Positions 42,755 through 52,267 of a stretch of DNA of 64,000 bases are shown here, one piece after another. Source of the DNA: Natranaerobius trueperi (GTDB lineage: Bacteria > Bacillota > Natranaerobiia > Natranaerobiales > Natranaerobiaceae); the NCBI RefSeq assembly GCF_002216005.1, contig NZ_NIQC01000001.1, positions 186,001 to 250,000 of the forward strand, read 5' to 3'. The notes beneath the pieces are model-generated. The model saw nothing but the letters and a program-made list of their open reading frames with translations, did no database searches and was not told the DNA's origin. A program made the translations under genes and the position numbers. Each line of letters opens with the position of its first letter. Position 1 is the first letter of the stretch.

Positions 42755-43640
42755 TTAGTTAAGTTCTCCCATAACTTCATCTACACGATAAAGTATTTTT
42801 AAAGACTGTGCTCTTGTTAATTCATCTTTTGGTAAGAAGTATATTCTCCATCACCATTCATAATATCTAAATTATTTACTAAATAAACTTCATCTCGATA
42901 TTCAGTAGGTATTTCACTTGCATCTGATACCTGTAACGGAAAGATGAATTCATCATTTATAAGTAAATCTAAATCTAAAGTTTTAACAATTATTACAGCC
43001 ATTTCTTCTCTTGTAACAATTTTATCTGGTTGAAACTTCTTTCTATCATTAAAAATACCTTTTTTTACCTAGGTATTGTATCTCTTCATAAGTTATCATG
43101 ATCTTTATCTTTAAAATAAGGTTCATCTAAAACACCACTAAGTCTTTTTTGTAACATATAGCTAATGATTCCTGCAAATTTCTTATCTAGTCACTTCCTT
43201 ATCCGGAGCTAATTCACCTTTTCTTAAAGGTAATATCTTCTGCTAAAGCAAGTTCTAAATGAACCATCAACTTGACAGATACTTACTTCAAGTCCTCTTC
43301 TTTTCCATTAGTCACTTCATCTTCTTTATAATCTACAAATTTATTCCATCTGAAAAATTCTTATTAACTCTACTTAACCTCACCTTCAATTGCATCAATT
43401 CTGATAGTTATCATATTACCTTGAACTGGGGTTACTATCATACTTCGCATGAAGTTAAACTGATACTCCCTCGACCATTTAAATCTCTATCTATAATCGG
43501 ATCAGTATCTATCTTATCTTGTTCAATTAGATCTGAATAAAGGGTCTCTAACTTTTCTAATGCAACTTATCTTGCCTCTTCTAAAGATACACGAGCCAAT
43601 CCTTCATAACTTTTATTAACTTATCTAGTAGTTTATAACA
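42755..43640 (-). pseudogene. decayed exported protein with YcdB/PepSY-like and S-layer homology domains
   Basis: Read on the minus strand over several broken frames. The 5' part gives GLARVSLEEA and LEKLETLYSDLIEQDK, like YcdB/YcdC repeats, then VQGNMITIRIDAIEGEVK. The 3' part is a clear S-layer homology domain: KIVTREEMAVIIVKTLDLD, SDASEIPTEYRDEVYLVNNL, DIMNGDGEY, and a final AQSLKILYRVDEVMGELN before the stop at 42755. Frameshifts and stops are frequent. The intact protein would have been a cell-surface protein bound to secondary wall polymers. Confidence 0.7.
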
Positions 43641-43757
43641 ACACATTTTTGTCGACAATTTCCCAGGAAATATGATGGGATATATTTTTAGATTTACTAA
43701 AATAATGGATTTAAGGAAAGCGATTACAGGTAGAGTGGGTTTTAGAGTAAAACGAGC

Positions 43758-43804
43758 AAAAAAATCCTCCCCTTAAGAGTTATAAAGACTCTAAGGGGGG
43801 GATT
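43758..43804 (-). terminator. terminator of the copper-amine-oxidase-N domain gene
   Basis: Stem CCCCTTAGAGTC/CTCTTAAGGGG with flanking purine/pyrimidine pairs, U7 on the minus strand, about 50 bp after the stop. Confidence 0.8.
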
Positions 43805-43850
43805 TGATAGTGTTAGGAAACCAGCTAAACACCTAACGAAAAAACTTATA

Positions 43851-44852
43851 TTACTCCATCTTTTCTCCATCATCAATAACAATTTGGTCTTCTAGTAGAT
43901 ATGCATTGTTTAAGTTTAAAACATCTCTAAAGAAATTAAGTGGAACAAATGTTCTTCCAGCCTTTAGTTCTGGAGCAATTAGTTCAATTGGAGCTTTTTT
44001 AGCATAGTTGTATTCCTTCTCTCCAATAGTTAGAGAAGCTACATTTCCTATCATAATTTGTCCATTTTTCCATGTTACTTCATATCCTAAAGTTTCTGCA
44101 ATTTCTCTAACAGGTACCATAGGCATATCATCAGTAAAATATGGTTCGTAAGTATCAATTATTTCATTTTCTACTACTATATCTAAAGATGAGATATCTT
44201 CTTTCATATTGGTAGCTTCAATTTTTTGATCATACGTTGTGTTCATAGTTTCTCTGTCTTCAAATAACACAACTACTTTCTCAGGAGTAGTTTTAGCTGG
44301 AATACTTCTAGTTGAAATATCATAAGTTACCAGCAACTCTCTGTCTTCTAAATCTCCTTCAAATTTTTCTCCATCATTATTAATTACTTTGGTATCTTCT
44401 TCGATATTTAGCTTTAGGGAATTATCTGTACTAATTAGATCTTCATTAAACTTATGAGCCTTTTTATTTTCATCTAGCTCACCAGTAGTAATGGCAACAG
44501 CTTGATACTGTGGAGGATAAATCATAGTGATAGGTTTCATATTATCATAATACCCTGTGATTAAAGTATCCTCAGTAATTTCATCTGCTCCTAATATAGG
44601 TGTAGAATCTGAAACTAACAGATGCGCTTTTTGATCATGATCGTTTTCTAAGAAAACTTTTTGTACATCATCTAAACTTGGATGATCTGATATTTCTTCT
44701 ACTACACCGGTAAATTCACCTATCCTGTCTTTTGGAGTCCCATTTTCATTTGTGGTGTCTACACCAGCTGGACCAGCTGATACAGATACACTTGTTACTA
44801 GTGCTAGTGAAAATACTGCAAACGTACTTCCAAAGCTTCTTTTAAATTTCAT
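43851..44852 (-). CDS. exported protein with copper amine oxidase N-terminal-like domain
   Basis: 333 aa. Signal peptide about residues 1-26 (MKFKRSFGSTFAVFSLALVT, cleavage near SVSAG). Residues 30-215 are acidic and unassigned. The C-terminal 120 residues match the copper amine oxidase N-terminal (stalk) domain found in many Firmicute surface proteins: MPMVPVREIAETLGYEVTWK, IMIGNVASLTIGEKEY, RTFVPLNFFRDVL. It is not an amine oxidase; the domain is thought to bind the cell wall or partner proteins. Role unknown. GGAGAGAG ribosome site. Confidence 0.8.
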   Translation of the reverse strand: MKFKRSFGSTFAVFSLALVTSVSVSAGPAGVDTTNENGTPKDRIGEFTGVVEEISDHPSLDDVQKVFLENDHDQKAHLLVSDSTPILGADEITEDTLITGYYDNMKPITMIYPPQYQAVAITTGELDENKKAHKFNEDLISTDNSLKLNIEEDTKVINNDGEKFEGDLEDRELLVTYDISTRSIPAKTTPEKVVVLFEDRETMNTTYDQKIEATNMKEDISSLDIVVENEIIDTYEPYFTDDMPMVPVREIAETLGYEVTWKNGQIMIGNVASLTIGEKEYNYAKKAPIELIAPELKAGRTFVPLNFFRDVLNLNNAYLLEDQIVIDDGEKME

Positions 44853-44926
44853 ATCACTCTCTCCTTTACCAATTTTTTATTCTCTAACCTAATAGACGAC
44901 AAATAGTTTAAAAAGTAACGTATTTT

Positions 44927-44959
44927 AAAAAAAAGGCACTCACATAGAAATGTGATGCC
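44927..44959 (-). terminator. terminator of the coiled-coil gene
   Basis: GGCATCACAT/ATGTGAGTGCC stem with one bulge and a U8 tail on the minus strand, about 70 bp after the stop. Confidence 0.75.
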
Positions 44960-45026
44960 ACTGTCCTTAATCTTTAATATATTGTCTACTATTTCATGTC
45001 CCCTTAAAGACATTATACTAGTTTTC

Positions 45027-45275
45027 TTAAAAAGCTTCTATTTCATTTTCAAGACGTTCTTTTTCTTTTTTTAGCCTGTCCATTTCTTCTTCATACTGCT
45101 TTAACACCTCATCTTTGTCTTCATGTGATTCATTGAACTCTTCTAGTTCTTTAACTAAGTCTTTAAGGTCTTCAATTTCTTGTTTTGCATCATTTAATAA
45201 TACATACTCTCTAGCATAGCCAGTTGCAACTATTACTAAAAATGATGCTAATAAAACTAGTAAAACTTTTTTCAT
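45027..45275 (-). CDS. small membrane-anchored coiled-coil protein
   Basis: 82 aa. One N-terminal hydrophobic segment (VLLVLLASFLVIVATGYA) could be a signal anchor, followed by about 55 residues of heptad-like Leu/Glu/Lys repeats (EIEDLKDLVKELEEF, then MDRLKKEKERLENEIEAF). I use the second ATG, since it has ideal spacing from GGGAGGG; the first is only one base from it. FtsL/DivIC-like size and topology, but no specific family recognised. Confidence 0.7.
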   Translation of the reverse strand: MKKVLLVLLASFLVIVATGYAREYVLLNDAKQEIEDLKDLVKELEEFNESHEDKDEVLKQYEEEMDRLKKEKERLENEIEAF

Positions 45276-45352
45276 ATTCATTCCCTCCCTTATACGCCCT
45301 ATAAGACGCTAGGAAGCGCTAAAAGTTATGTAAAAATCACAGATAAAATAAG

Positions 45353-45384
45353 TAAAAAAAGCATCTGTACAACAGATGCTTTTA
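45353..45384 (-). terminator. terminator of the desulfurase/TusA/YedE operon
   Basis: GCATCTGT/ACAGATGC stem with a 3-nt loop, U7 on the minus strand, immediately after the desulfurase stop. Confidence 0.9.
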
Positions 45385-45386
45385 AT

Positions 45387-46526
45387 TTACATATTTTGTG
45401 AGATCTCTTCTAAGGCATTAATCAACTCATCAATTTCTTGTTCTTGTGTAAAAGGTCCTACACTTACTCTAACTCCACCTAGGTCAATAGTGTTTCCACT
45501 ATTATGAGCTAAAGGTGAGCAGTGAAGTCCTGTTCTAACAGCAATTTGAAACTCATTATCTAATACTTCTCCTACCATATCTGAATCTACATCTTTTATA
45601 TTAAATGTTACAAGTCCAGTTCTATTATTAGCATCTTGTGGGCCATAAAATTCAAACTGTGAATTTTCTTTAAAATAATTAAGTAATTTATCTATTAAAA
45701 ACTGTTCATGTTTTCTAATTTGTTCTAAGTTTTCTATACAATAACGAACACCTTCTTTTAGGCCTGCTATCCCTGGTGTATTCATCGTGCCACTTTCAAA
45801 ATCATCAGGAAATAATCCTAACTGACTTGTTTCTTTAGACTTTGAACCTGTTCCACCATGTATTAATGGGGTTAAAGAAATACCTTCTTTAACTATAAGA
45901 CCACCAGTCCCTTGTGGACCTAATAATCCTTTGTGACCAGTAAAAGCTAAAAAGTCAATATCTAGTTTTTCAAAGTCAATTGGGAGTACTCCTGCTGTTT
46001 GTGCTGCATCTACTAATATATAAAGATTATGCTTTTTAGCTAATTGTGATATTTCTTCTACAGGTAAGATAGTACCTAAAACATTAGAAGAATGAGATAT
46101 GACAATTAGTTTGGTGTTTTTAGTGATCATTTTTTCAATTTCACTTGTATCAAAATAACCTGTCTGGTCTCCTGGTATGATATCATACTCGACATCTTTT
46201 GTTTCTTTTAAATATTGTAATGGTCTAACAACTGAGTTGTGTTCAACTGGACTAATTAATACATGATCACCTGCTACTAGTAGACTTTTTAATACTAAAT
46301 TTAAAGATTCTGTTATATTTTTAGTAAATACAATCTGTTCTTCATTTTTAACATTAAATAACTCAGCTACTGAAGATCTTGCTTCAAAGATTACTCTACT
46401 CATATTTAGTGCACTTTGATTAACACCTCTACTAGGATTACCACCTGCTCTAAGGCATTCATCTACTGCCTGATATACAACTTCTGGTTTTGGCCAACTA
46501 GTAGCAGCATTATCTAAATAAATCAT
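45387..46526 (-). CDS. cysteine desulfurase family protein
   Basis: 379-aa PLP enzyme of the NifS-like class V aminotransferase fold. N-terminal IYLDNAATSWPKPEVV, cofactor region VDAAQTAGVLPIDFEKLDID near 190, PLP lysine in AFTGHKGLLGPQGTGGLI near 208, and the persulfide cysteine in AVRTGLHCSPLAH near 335. The short loop around Cys is group II (SufS/CsdA-like). The start is the third in-frame methionine region (ATG at 46526), nine bases after GGAGGG. It lies 28 bp after a TusA-like gene and a YedE-like transporter, so it likely passes sulfur or selenium to TusA. Confidence 0.87.
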   Translation of the reverse strand: MIYLDNAATSWPKPEVVYQAVDECLRAGGNPSRGVNQSALNMSRVIFEARSSVAELFNVKNEEQIVFTKNITESLNLVLKSLLVAGDHVLISPVEHNSVVRPLQYLKETKDVEYDIIPGDQTGYFDTSEIEKMITKNTKLIVISHSSNVLGTILPVEEISQLAKKHNLYILVDAAQTAGVLPIDFEKLDIDFLAFTGHKGLLGPQGTGGLIVKEGISLTPLIHGGTGSKSKETSQLGLFPDDFESGTMNTPGIAGLKEGVRYCIENLEQIRKHEQFLIDKLLNYFKENSQFEFYGPQDANNRTGLVTFNIKDVDSDMVGEVLDNEFQIAVRTGLHCSPLAHNSGNTIDLGGVRVSVGPFTQEQEIDELINALEEISQNM

Positions 46527-46554
46527 GGTTCTCATCCCTCCACGGGTTTATCGA

Positions 46555-46770
46555 TTATTTATAAATATGGATCGTGTACTCTTCTTCATTATTCTCTATA
46601 TCAACCTTATAATCCTGTGACTTTGCAAATTTCGCTACATTATCTTTAGCAGTTGGGCTATCTAGTAATACTTTGATATTATCTTCTTTTGATAGACTTT
46701 GTTTAGTTATGAGTACAGGTTGTGGACATGACAGGCCTCTAGCATCAACGATAGTGGTTTCTTTTGACAT
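46555..46770 (-). CDS. TusA/SirA-like sulfur carrier protein
   Basis: 71 aa, the usual size for single-domain TusA. It carries the active motif DARGLSCPQPVLITKQ with Cys15 as the persulfide-carrying residue, and the LDSPTAKDNVAKFAKSQDY helix typical of the YeeD/YedF relatives. Lies 16 bp after the YedE-like transporter and before the desulfurase. AGGAGG ribosome site. Confidence 0.9.
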   Translation of the reverse strand: MSKETTIVDARGLSCPQPVLITKQSLSKEDNIKVLLDSPTAKDNVAKFAKSQDYKVDIENNEEEYTIHIYK

Positions 46771-46786
46771 AATAAACTCCTCCTTT

Positions 46787-47869
46787 TTACCCTTTTATGG
46801 ATTTAGAACTCTTTGAAACTAACCCGATACTTTCCATATTTAAAAATGCAACACCAAAAACAAAGATAAAACCAATCACTAATGTCACAATACTTACTGT
46901 GCTTACCCCTTCTGGACTTGCAGCTACACCAAAGTTATGAGCTAATGCTCCCCCCGTTACCATTCCAAAAACAGTAACAGTTGCATCACCATCTCCTGAT
47001 CCAGATAATATTAATTGTCGAAGTGGACAACCACCTAATAAAATTGCACAAATACCAACAAGAGCCATCCCTAGAAAGTTAAATAGATGATCAGTATGTG
47101 CTACTGGTTGACCTTCAAAACCAAACTCGAAATTACCCGCAAATACATTTACTATTAATGCTACTAAAAAGATAAAGATAAAGCCATTAAAAAGTGTGAA
47201 GTCTTTAATAAGATAAATATCTCTAATTCCACCAGCCATACATAAACGTGAACGTTGTGCTAAAGCACCTACAATTAATCCTGCTACAAGTGTAACAACT
47301 AAAGGTGCTCCCATTGAACCAGGGCCTTCTTGGCTAAATACTAACATACTTGGAGCAAATAGTAGTAGTAATAATAGTGCCACCGCAAAAACTGGTGCAG
47401 TATACCCTTCAGCCATGCCTTGACGATAACTTCTACCTAGGTTAAAACCTTTTTTAAGAAATTCAGTTCCTATTATAATCCCAACTATAAAACCTAAAAA
47501 GGCAGGAATTGCTGTTAAATCACCACCAGCAAGTCTAAGTACCATTCTTAAAGGACAACCTAAAAATATTAAGGAACCAAACATTATAAATATTCCTAGT
47601 AAAAATCTTGTGGCAGTAGCTGATCCTGCCATTGGTCGAAATTCTCCACTCACCTTAGAAATAATAAAAGAACCAAGTATAAGACCAATTACTTCCGGGC
47701 GAATATTTTGAACAACTGCAGCTTGATGTGTTCCTAACGCCCCAGCAATATCTCTAAGAAAACAAGCTATACAAAACCCCATATTAACTGGGTTTCCTAA
47801 TAGAACTAATCCACCACCAAATAGACCTACTATTATTCCTGTAATAATCATCATTCGTTTCTCTTCCAT
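46787..47869 (-). CDS. YedE/YeeE-like sulfur or selenium transport membrane protein
   Basis: 360-aa protein with about ten helices in two related halves. The N-terminus GNPVNMGFCIACFLRDIAGA is typical of YedE-type proteins associated with selenium metabolism. Conserved cysteines fall in FLGCPLRM, SRLCMAGGIRD and LLGGCPLRQL, matching the relay cysteines of YeeE thiosulfate carriers. Together with TusA and the desulfurase it forms a three-gene module. Whether the cargo is thiosulfate or a selenium compound cannot be decided here. Confidence 0.83.
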   Translation of the reverse strand: MEEKRMMIITGIIVGLFGGGLVLLGNPVNMGFCIACFLRDIAGALGTHQAAVVQNIRPEVIGLILGSFIISKVSGEFRPMAGSATATRFLLGIFIMFGSLIFLGCPLRMVLRLAGGDLTAIPAFLGFIVGIIIGTEFLKKGFNLGRSYRQGMAEGYTAPVFAVALLLLLLFAPSMLVFSQEGPGSMGAPLVVTLVAGLIVGALAQRSRLCMAGGIRDIYLIKDFTLFNGFIFIFLVALIVNVFAGNFEFGFEGQPVAHTDHLFNFLGMALVGICAILLGGCPLRQLILSGSGDGDATVTVFGMVTGGALAHNFGVAASPEGVSTVSIVTLVIGFIFVFGVAFLNMESIGLVSKSSKSIKG

Positions 47870-47990
47870 TTTCCGTACCTCCTTTTTTGTGAAAATGATA
47901 ACTTCACTTTAATTATAATATAGTCATTTACTCTTTTGAAATTGTTTCTAAAGATATAAAATGAAGCACTTATAAACGTTATCTATACAT

Positions 47991-48028
47991 AAAAAAACAG
48001 GTAGGTTATTAGGTAAATACCTACCTGT
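47991..48028 (-). terminator. terminator of the beta-propeller gene
   Basis: ACAGGTAGGT/ACCTACCTGT ten-bp stem with a 12-nt loop and U6-7 on the minus strand; overlaps the last codons. Confidence 0.85.
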
Positions 48029-49848
48029 TAAGTCTTTGATACTCTCCAAAGAACTCCTGTATTTGGTATTGGATTAGGCGTCATATCCATAAACTCAAAT
48101 ACCCCAAAATCTAGAAAGTAAAGATATTCATTTTTTGGATCAAATTTTACTCCTATAGGACGGTTTAGTCCTTGCCCATACCTACCTGCTCTAGGGCCAT
48201 CTTGATTTTCAATAAATGGTGTATAATCACCTGTTTCTGTATCTACTACTTTAATTTGAGCCGGAACAGGTTGTTCTACTTCACCTGTCATGGGCTCACC
48301 ATCTCCAAAAATAGCTACAAAAAGATCTCCATCATCACTAAATTCATCATTGTATGCTATTTTCATAGGTGAATAATGATTAGGTAGTTCTACTACTGGT
48401 ATTTCTGGTTCTGGTGGATCTTCTAATAGCATATCACGTTTCTCGCCTCTATCGCTTTTAAAAATAGTATCATAGACAGGATATTCACCTGCATAATCAG
48501 GCCAACCATAAAATCCATCTTCCTCTATTTCATATATCCAATCAGGTGAGTTTTTAATAGCTCTACTACCTCTATCATCATAACCTAATACTGATGCATA
48601 TAGGTTATCATCATTATCAAAGGTTAGACCATAGGGATTTCTTAGACCCCAAGCTTTTAACTCTAGTTCATAGTCATTATTTGGATCAGCTCTATAAATA
48701 GCTGCATTTCCAGGGGTCTCTCCCTCTATTTGTTGACCTGCTTCTGTTGTAGTGCCAAAAGGTGAAAAAGCTCCTGTTTCTTCTTCTTCTGTAGGATCAG
48801 GTGAACTTAAGTCTAAGGATTTAAAGTTTTCACCTCGTAGTGTAATATCTACAGGTGGAATATCATGAAAATCTGGGTGATCCTCTAACCAATCATACAT
48901 GAAATTATCTTCACCTACTACCCCAGCATTAGTTGCTGAGCCTTGCCCAAAATACATATATCCTTCATTACAAAATACTATTTCATTATTGTGATGATCT
49001 CCATAGGAGGGAAGGTCAGTTATAATATCTTCTCGCTCATCACCTTCAGGTGTCATCTTAGTAATAGTCCCTCTATGGGATATATATAAATAATCTTCAT
49101 GATATTTAAGACCATTTATAGGACCATTAAAATCTTCTTCGATAACCTCTATATTAGTACCATCAGGGTCTAGTTTAATTATCTGTGGAGTAGTTTCTTT
49201 TCCACCATAGCTATAACCAGCTTCAGCTACATATACATCTCCTTTTTCATCAAAGGTTAAACTTGTTGGATAGGTAAAGTTCTTTGCTACTACTTCCACT
49301 TCATAACCATCTTCAACATCTAAGTTTTCTGGACCTGTTGTCATCGCACTTCTAAGTAGAACGGGGACTGAAACAATACCAATCACAATCATTACCCAGG
49401 GAATAACCCATTTAACTTTACCAGAGGTTTCACCTATCCATACCTGATAAATGCTAGTAAGACCTAACCCATATATTAAAAACGCAAAAAATGACAAGGC
49501 ATGTTGATCAATTTCAGCAAATAGAGGTGGAAATCCTAAAGCAATTGGTATAAAAACCACAGGTCCGAGTATCCAAAGAACAATACCTATTAATACTCCA
49601 TATCCTAATGCTTGACCTATAGACGGTATCTTATCTCTAACAAAATACCCATACACTCCTCCTACAACTACTGTTAACATAAATATTACTAGAAATCCGT
49701 AATATAGGCTGACCCTTGTTATTAAAAGGCCTAATGCCGGAAGTAACCAACCACCCCACATAATAGAGGCCATAACCATACCAGAAAAGAAACCTGACAT
49801 AATACCAATAACTATATATTGGGAGGGTTTATTTATTGTATGAGGCAA
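48028..49848 (-). CDS. membrane-anchored glucose/sorbosone dehydrogenase-like beta-propeller protein
   Basis: About 606 aa in two parts. Residues 1-170 contain five hydrophobic segments (first near IVIGIMSGFFSGMVMASIMW, last near WVIPWVMIVIGIVSVPVLL). The remainder is an acidic extracytoplasmic six-bladed propeller with repeated signatures such as NFTYPTSLTFDEKGDVYVAE, WGLRNPYGLTFDNDDNLYAS and LNRPIGVKFDPKNEYLYFLD, related to PQQ-dependent sugar dehydrogenases. Start uncertain: TTG at 49848 behind AAGGTGGTG is preferred to a longer frame. No PQQ synthesis genes are seen, so enzymatic activity is doubtful. Its U-run terminator separates it from yedE. Confidence 0.75.
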   Translation of the reverse strand: MPHTINKPSQYIVIGIMSGFFSGMVMASIMWGGWLLPALGLLITRVSLYYGFLVIFMLTVVVGGVYGYFVRDKIPSIGQALGYGVLIGIVLWILGPVVFIPIALGFPPLFAEIDQHALSFFAFLIYGLGLTSIYQVWIGETSGKVKWVIPWVMIVIGIVSVPVLLRSAMTTGPENLDVEDGYEVEVVAKNFTYPTSLTFDEKGDVYVAEAGYSYGGKETTPQIIKLDPDGTNIEVIEEDFNGPINGLKYHEDYLYISHRGTITKMTPEGDEREDIITDLPSYGDHHNNEIVFCNEGYMYFGQGSATNAGVVGEDNFMYDWLEDHPDFHDIPPVDITLRGENFKSLDLSSPDPTEEEETGAFSPFGTTTEAGQQIEGETPGNAAIYRADPNNDYELELKAWGLRNPYGLTFDNDDNLYASVLGYDDRGSRAIKNSPDWIYEIEEDGFYGWPDYAGEYPVYDTIFKSDRGEKRDMLLEDPPEPEIPVVELPNHYSPMKIAYNDEFSDDGDLFVAIFGDGEPMTGEVEQPVPAQIKVVDTETGDYTPFIENQDGPRAGRYGQGLNRPIGVKFDPKNEYLYFLDFGVFEFMDMTPNPIPNTGVLWRVSKT

Positions 49849-49920
49849 AAGTAACACCACCTTAAATTTGTAATCATTCCAGTTAATAGTGTTACCAATT
49901 AATATAAAAAACATGATAAA

Positions 49921-49946
49921 AAATAAAAACCCGGAATAACCGGGTT
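49921..49946 (-). terminator. terminator of helD
   Basis: AACCCGG/CCGGGTT stem with a 5-nt loop and U4AUUU on the minus strand, overlapping the stop codon. Confidence 0.85.
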
Positions 49947-52191
49947 AGTCATCAAAGTATGAAGTTAGTTGATCCATCATAGTAAATGTACTTAAATTAT
50001 GGATAGCTCGTGTCATTGCAACATATAAAAGTTTTGCATCTAATTCAGTTTCATAAAAAGCTTCATCTAGACTAACTATTGTTACTGCATCAAACTCTAA
50101 ACCTTTAGCAGCATATGAAGGTACAATTACTACACCGCCTTGATATTCTGCTTCTTTACCACTTAGTAATGTAATATCTTTCATGTCTAATAACTCATGA
50201 ATCTTTTTACATTCAGTTAATGTTTTACCTATAATAGCTATAGAAGCATATCCTTGTTCTTGTAACTCAAGTATCTTTTTCTTAAGGCCATCAATCAAAT
50301 TATCCTTTTGGGTAACTACATTGACTATTGGCTTCTCGCCATGTCTTACTACAGGTTCTGCTAATATTGATTCGTTTCCTACTCCTTTTTTTAATACATT
50401 ATTAGATAGCTCCATTATCTCAACTGTTGTTCTGTAACTTTGTTTTAATGTTAGGCTTGTAGCTTCATTAGAAAAGATAGTTTTGTTAACTTCTTCCCAG
50501 TTACTTATCCCTCTATAGCCATGAACACCTTGTGATATATCACCAAGTAATGTAAAGTTATCAGTTTTTAAAACATGTTTTAATACATAAAACTCAAAAA
50601 GATTAAAATCTTGCGCTTCATCTATTATCACATTACTACTTTCAATTGTTTCTTTAAAGCCTTCTAACTGTGCTTTTAAATAAAGCAGTGGTGCTAAGTC
50701 TTCAGATTCAAGTTCTTTTTTCTTAAATGATTTTTTAGCAGTTTCAGCCATATACTCTGCTTTTTTATCTTCTATCTCTTCTTCTGAGTATTTTTTAAGT
50801 AACTCTTTATCCTTTAAAATCTTTTTGTAATGATTAAAGGCATTTTGTTTTTTAATATTTTTAGAAAAGTTTTGTGAAACTTTTTTAGCACCTGCTTTAA
50901 TACGTTCTATCTTTTCATCTCGTTCATCCATAAGTGATACTGCTTTTTCACTACCTTCTTCTTTTCTTGCTTTAGAAATTATCTTTTCATATTCTTCTTT
51001 AACAGACTCTATAATTAGTTCCTTTTTTTGTTTAGCACGAGAAGATAGTTTCTTTTTTATCTGATCAAACCGTTTATGAATAGGTAGATAATTATATTCA
51101 TTGTAAAAAGCGTTAGTTAGCTCATCTTGTGACATTAAGGTATACTCTTCGAGTAAAATATCTTCCTTTGGTAACATATTTTCTTTTACATCTTTGAGAT
51201 AATTATCTATGAGTCCTTTAAACTTAAAAGAACCTTTGAAAAAAGAGCTCCATCTTAGTAAACCTACATCTTTTTCTTCTAGTATTATAGATAACTTTTC
51301 ATTTAATTCAGTAACAGTTACTTTACCTTGTAAATTAAGTAGATCTAAACAAAAATCTGTAAAAGTAGTTTGCCTAGCATCTTCTACTCCTAGCTCTGGT
51401 AAAACATCTGAAATATAATCTAAAAAAAGATTATTAGGTGCTATAATCATAAAATTATTAGGGTCAAAAGATTTTTCATAGGTATAAATTAAATAAGCTA
51501 TCCTATGTAGTGCTATAGTAGTTTTACCACTACCTGCTGCCCCTTGAACAATTAACGGTTTAGTTAGGTCAGCACGAATGATCTTATTTTGTTCTCTTTG
51601 AATAGTAGATACTATATCTTTTAATTTATCATCTCTAGTATCTCGAAGTGATGCTTGTAAAAGTTCGTCATTTGTAGTTATATCAACATCAAAAAAGTCT
51701 TGTAACTCTCCATCTTCAATAGTATATTGTCTTTTTAATGATAAATTACCTGTTATAGTCCCTTCCTCTGCTTCATAGGAGACTTCTCCTATTCTTCCAT
51801 CATAGTATAGGCTTGCTACTGGTGATCTCCAATCAATAATTAACGGTTCATTATCATCCTTAAATAAAGATAGTTTACCTATATAATAAGATGTAGGTTG
51901 TTCATCCCTATCATCTTTAAAATCAATCCTACTAAAATATGGTTTGTCTCTAGCTTTTGTCACTTTATTTATAGTTTCAGATGATTTATCTAAATATCTA
52001 GCATTTACTAATATCGTAATATAGCTTTGACTACTATCTAGAAAGTCTAAAACCTCATAAGCTTCTTTCATATCTTCTTTAGATTCTTGTTGTTTCTTTT
52101 TGATACTATTTATAAATTGATCTATATAATTTATTGTACCTTTTAAATACTGTAACTCTTCTTTATAGTCTGGATGGTTTCCTATGGACAA
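49945..52191 (-). CDS. helD: HelD-like RNA polymerase recycling helicase
   Basis: 748-aa SF1 helicase. N-terminal coiled-coil arm of about 60 residues, then YYIGKLSLFKDDNEPLIIDW and RSPVASLYYDGRIGEVSYEA, a HelD hallmark. Walker A QGAAGSGKTTIALHRIAYLI near 216, motif II VIIDEAQDFNLFEFYVLKH near 531, LLGDISQGVHGYRG near 560, and C-terminal YAAKGLEFDAVTIVSLDEAF and LYVAMTRA. A long charged helical insert at 370-500 matches the clamp-opening arm. It releases stalled RNA polymerase from DNA. TTG start behind GAGGTG. Confidence 0.9.
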   Translation of the reverse strand: MSIGNHPDYKEELQYLKGTINYIDQFINSIKKKQQESKEDMKEAYEVLDFLDSSQSYITILVNARYLDKSSETINKVTKARDKPYFSRIDFKDDRDEQPTSYYIGKLSLFKDDNEPLIIDWRSPVASLYYDGRIGEVSYEAEEGTITGNLSLKRQYTIEDGELQDFFDVDITTNDELLQASLRDTRDDKLKDIVSTIQREQNKIIRADLTKPLIVQGAAGSGKTTIALHRIAYLIYTYEKSFDPNNFMIIAPNNLFLDYISDVLPELGVEDARQTTFTDFCLDLLNLQGKVTVTELNEKLSIILEEKDVGLLRWSSFFKGSFKFKGLIDNYLKDVKENMLPKEDILLEEYTLMSQDELTNAFYNEYNYLPIHKRFDQIKKKLSSRAKQKKELIIESVKEEYEKIISKARKEEGSEKAVSLMDERDEKIERIKAGAKKVSQNFSKNIKKQNAFNHYKKILKDKELLKKYSEEEIEDKKAEYMAETAKKSFKKKELESEDLAPLLYLKAQLEGFKETIESSNVIIDEAQDFNLFEFYVLKHVLKTDNFTLLGDISQGVHGYRGISNWEEVNKTIFSNEATSLTLKQSYRTTVEIMELSNNVLKKGVGNESILAEPVVRHGEKPIVNVVTQKDNLIDGLKKKILELQEQGYASIAIIGKTLTECKKIHELLDMKDITLLSGKEAEYQGGVVIVPSYAAKGLEFDAVTIVSLDEAFYETELDAKLLYVAMTRAIHNLSTFTMMDQLTSYFDD

Positions 52192-52267
52192 ATATTTTCA
52201 CCTCACATTCCTTAATTATAACAAATTATATTGTGGTATAATGTACTAAAATTATCAAGTGAATTAA

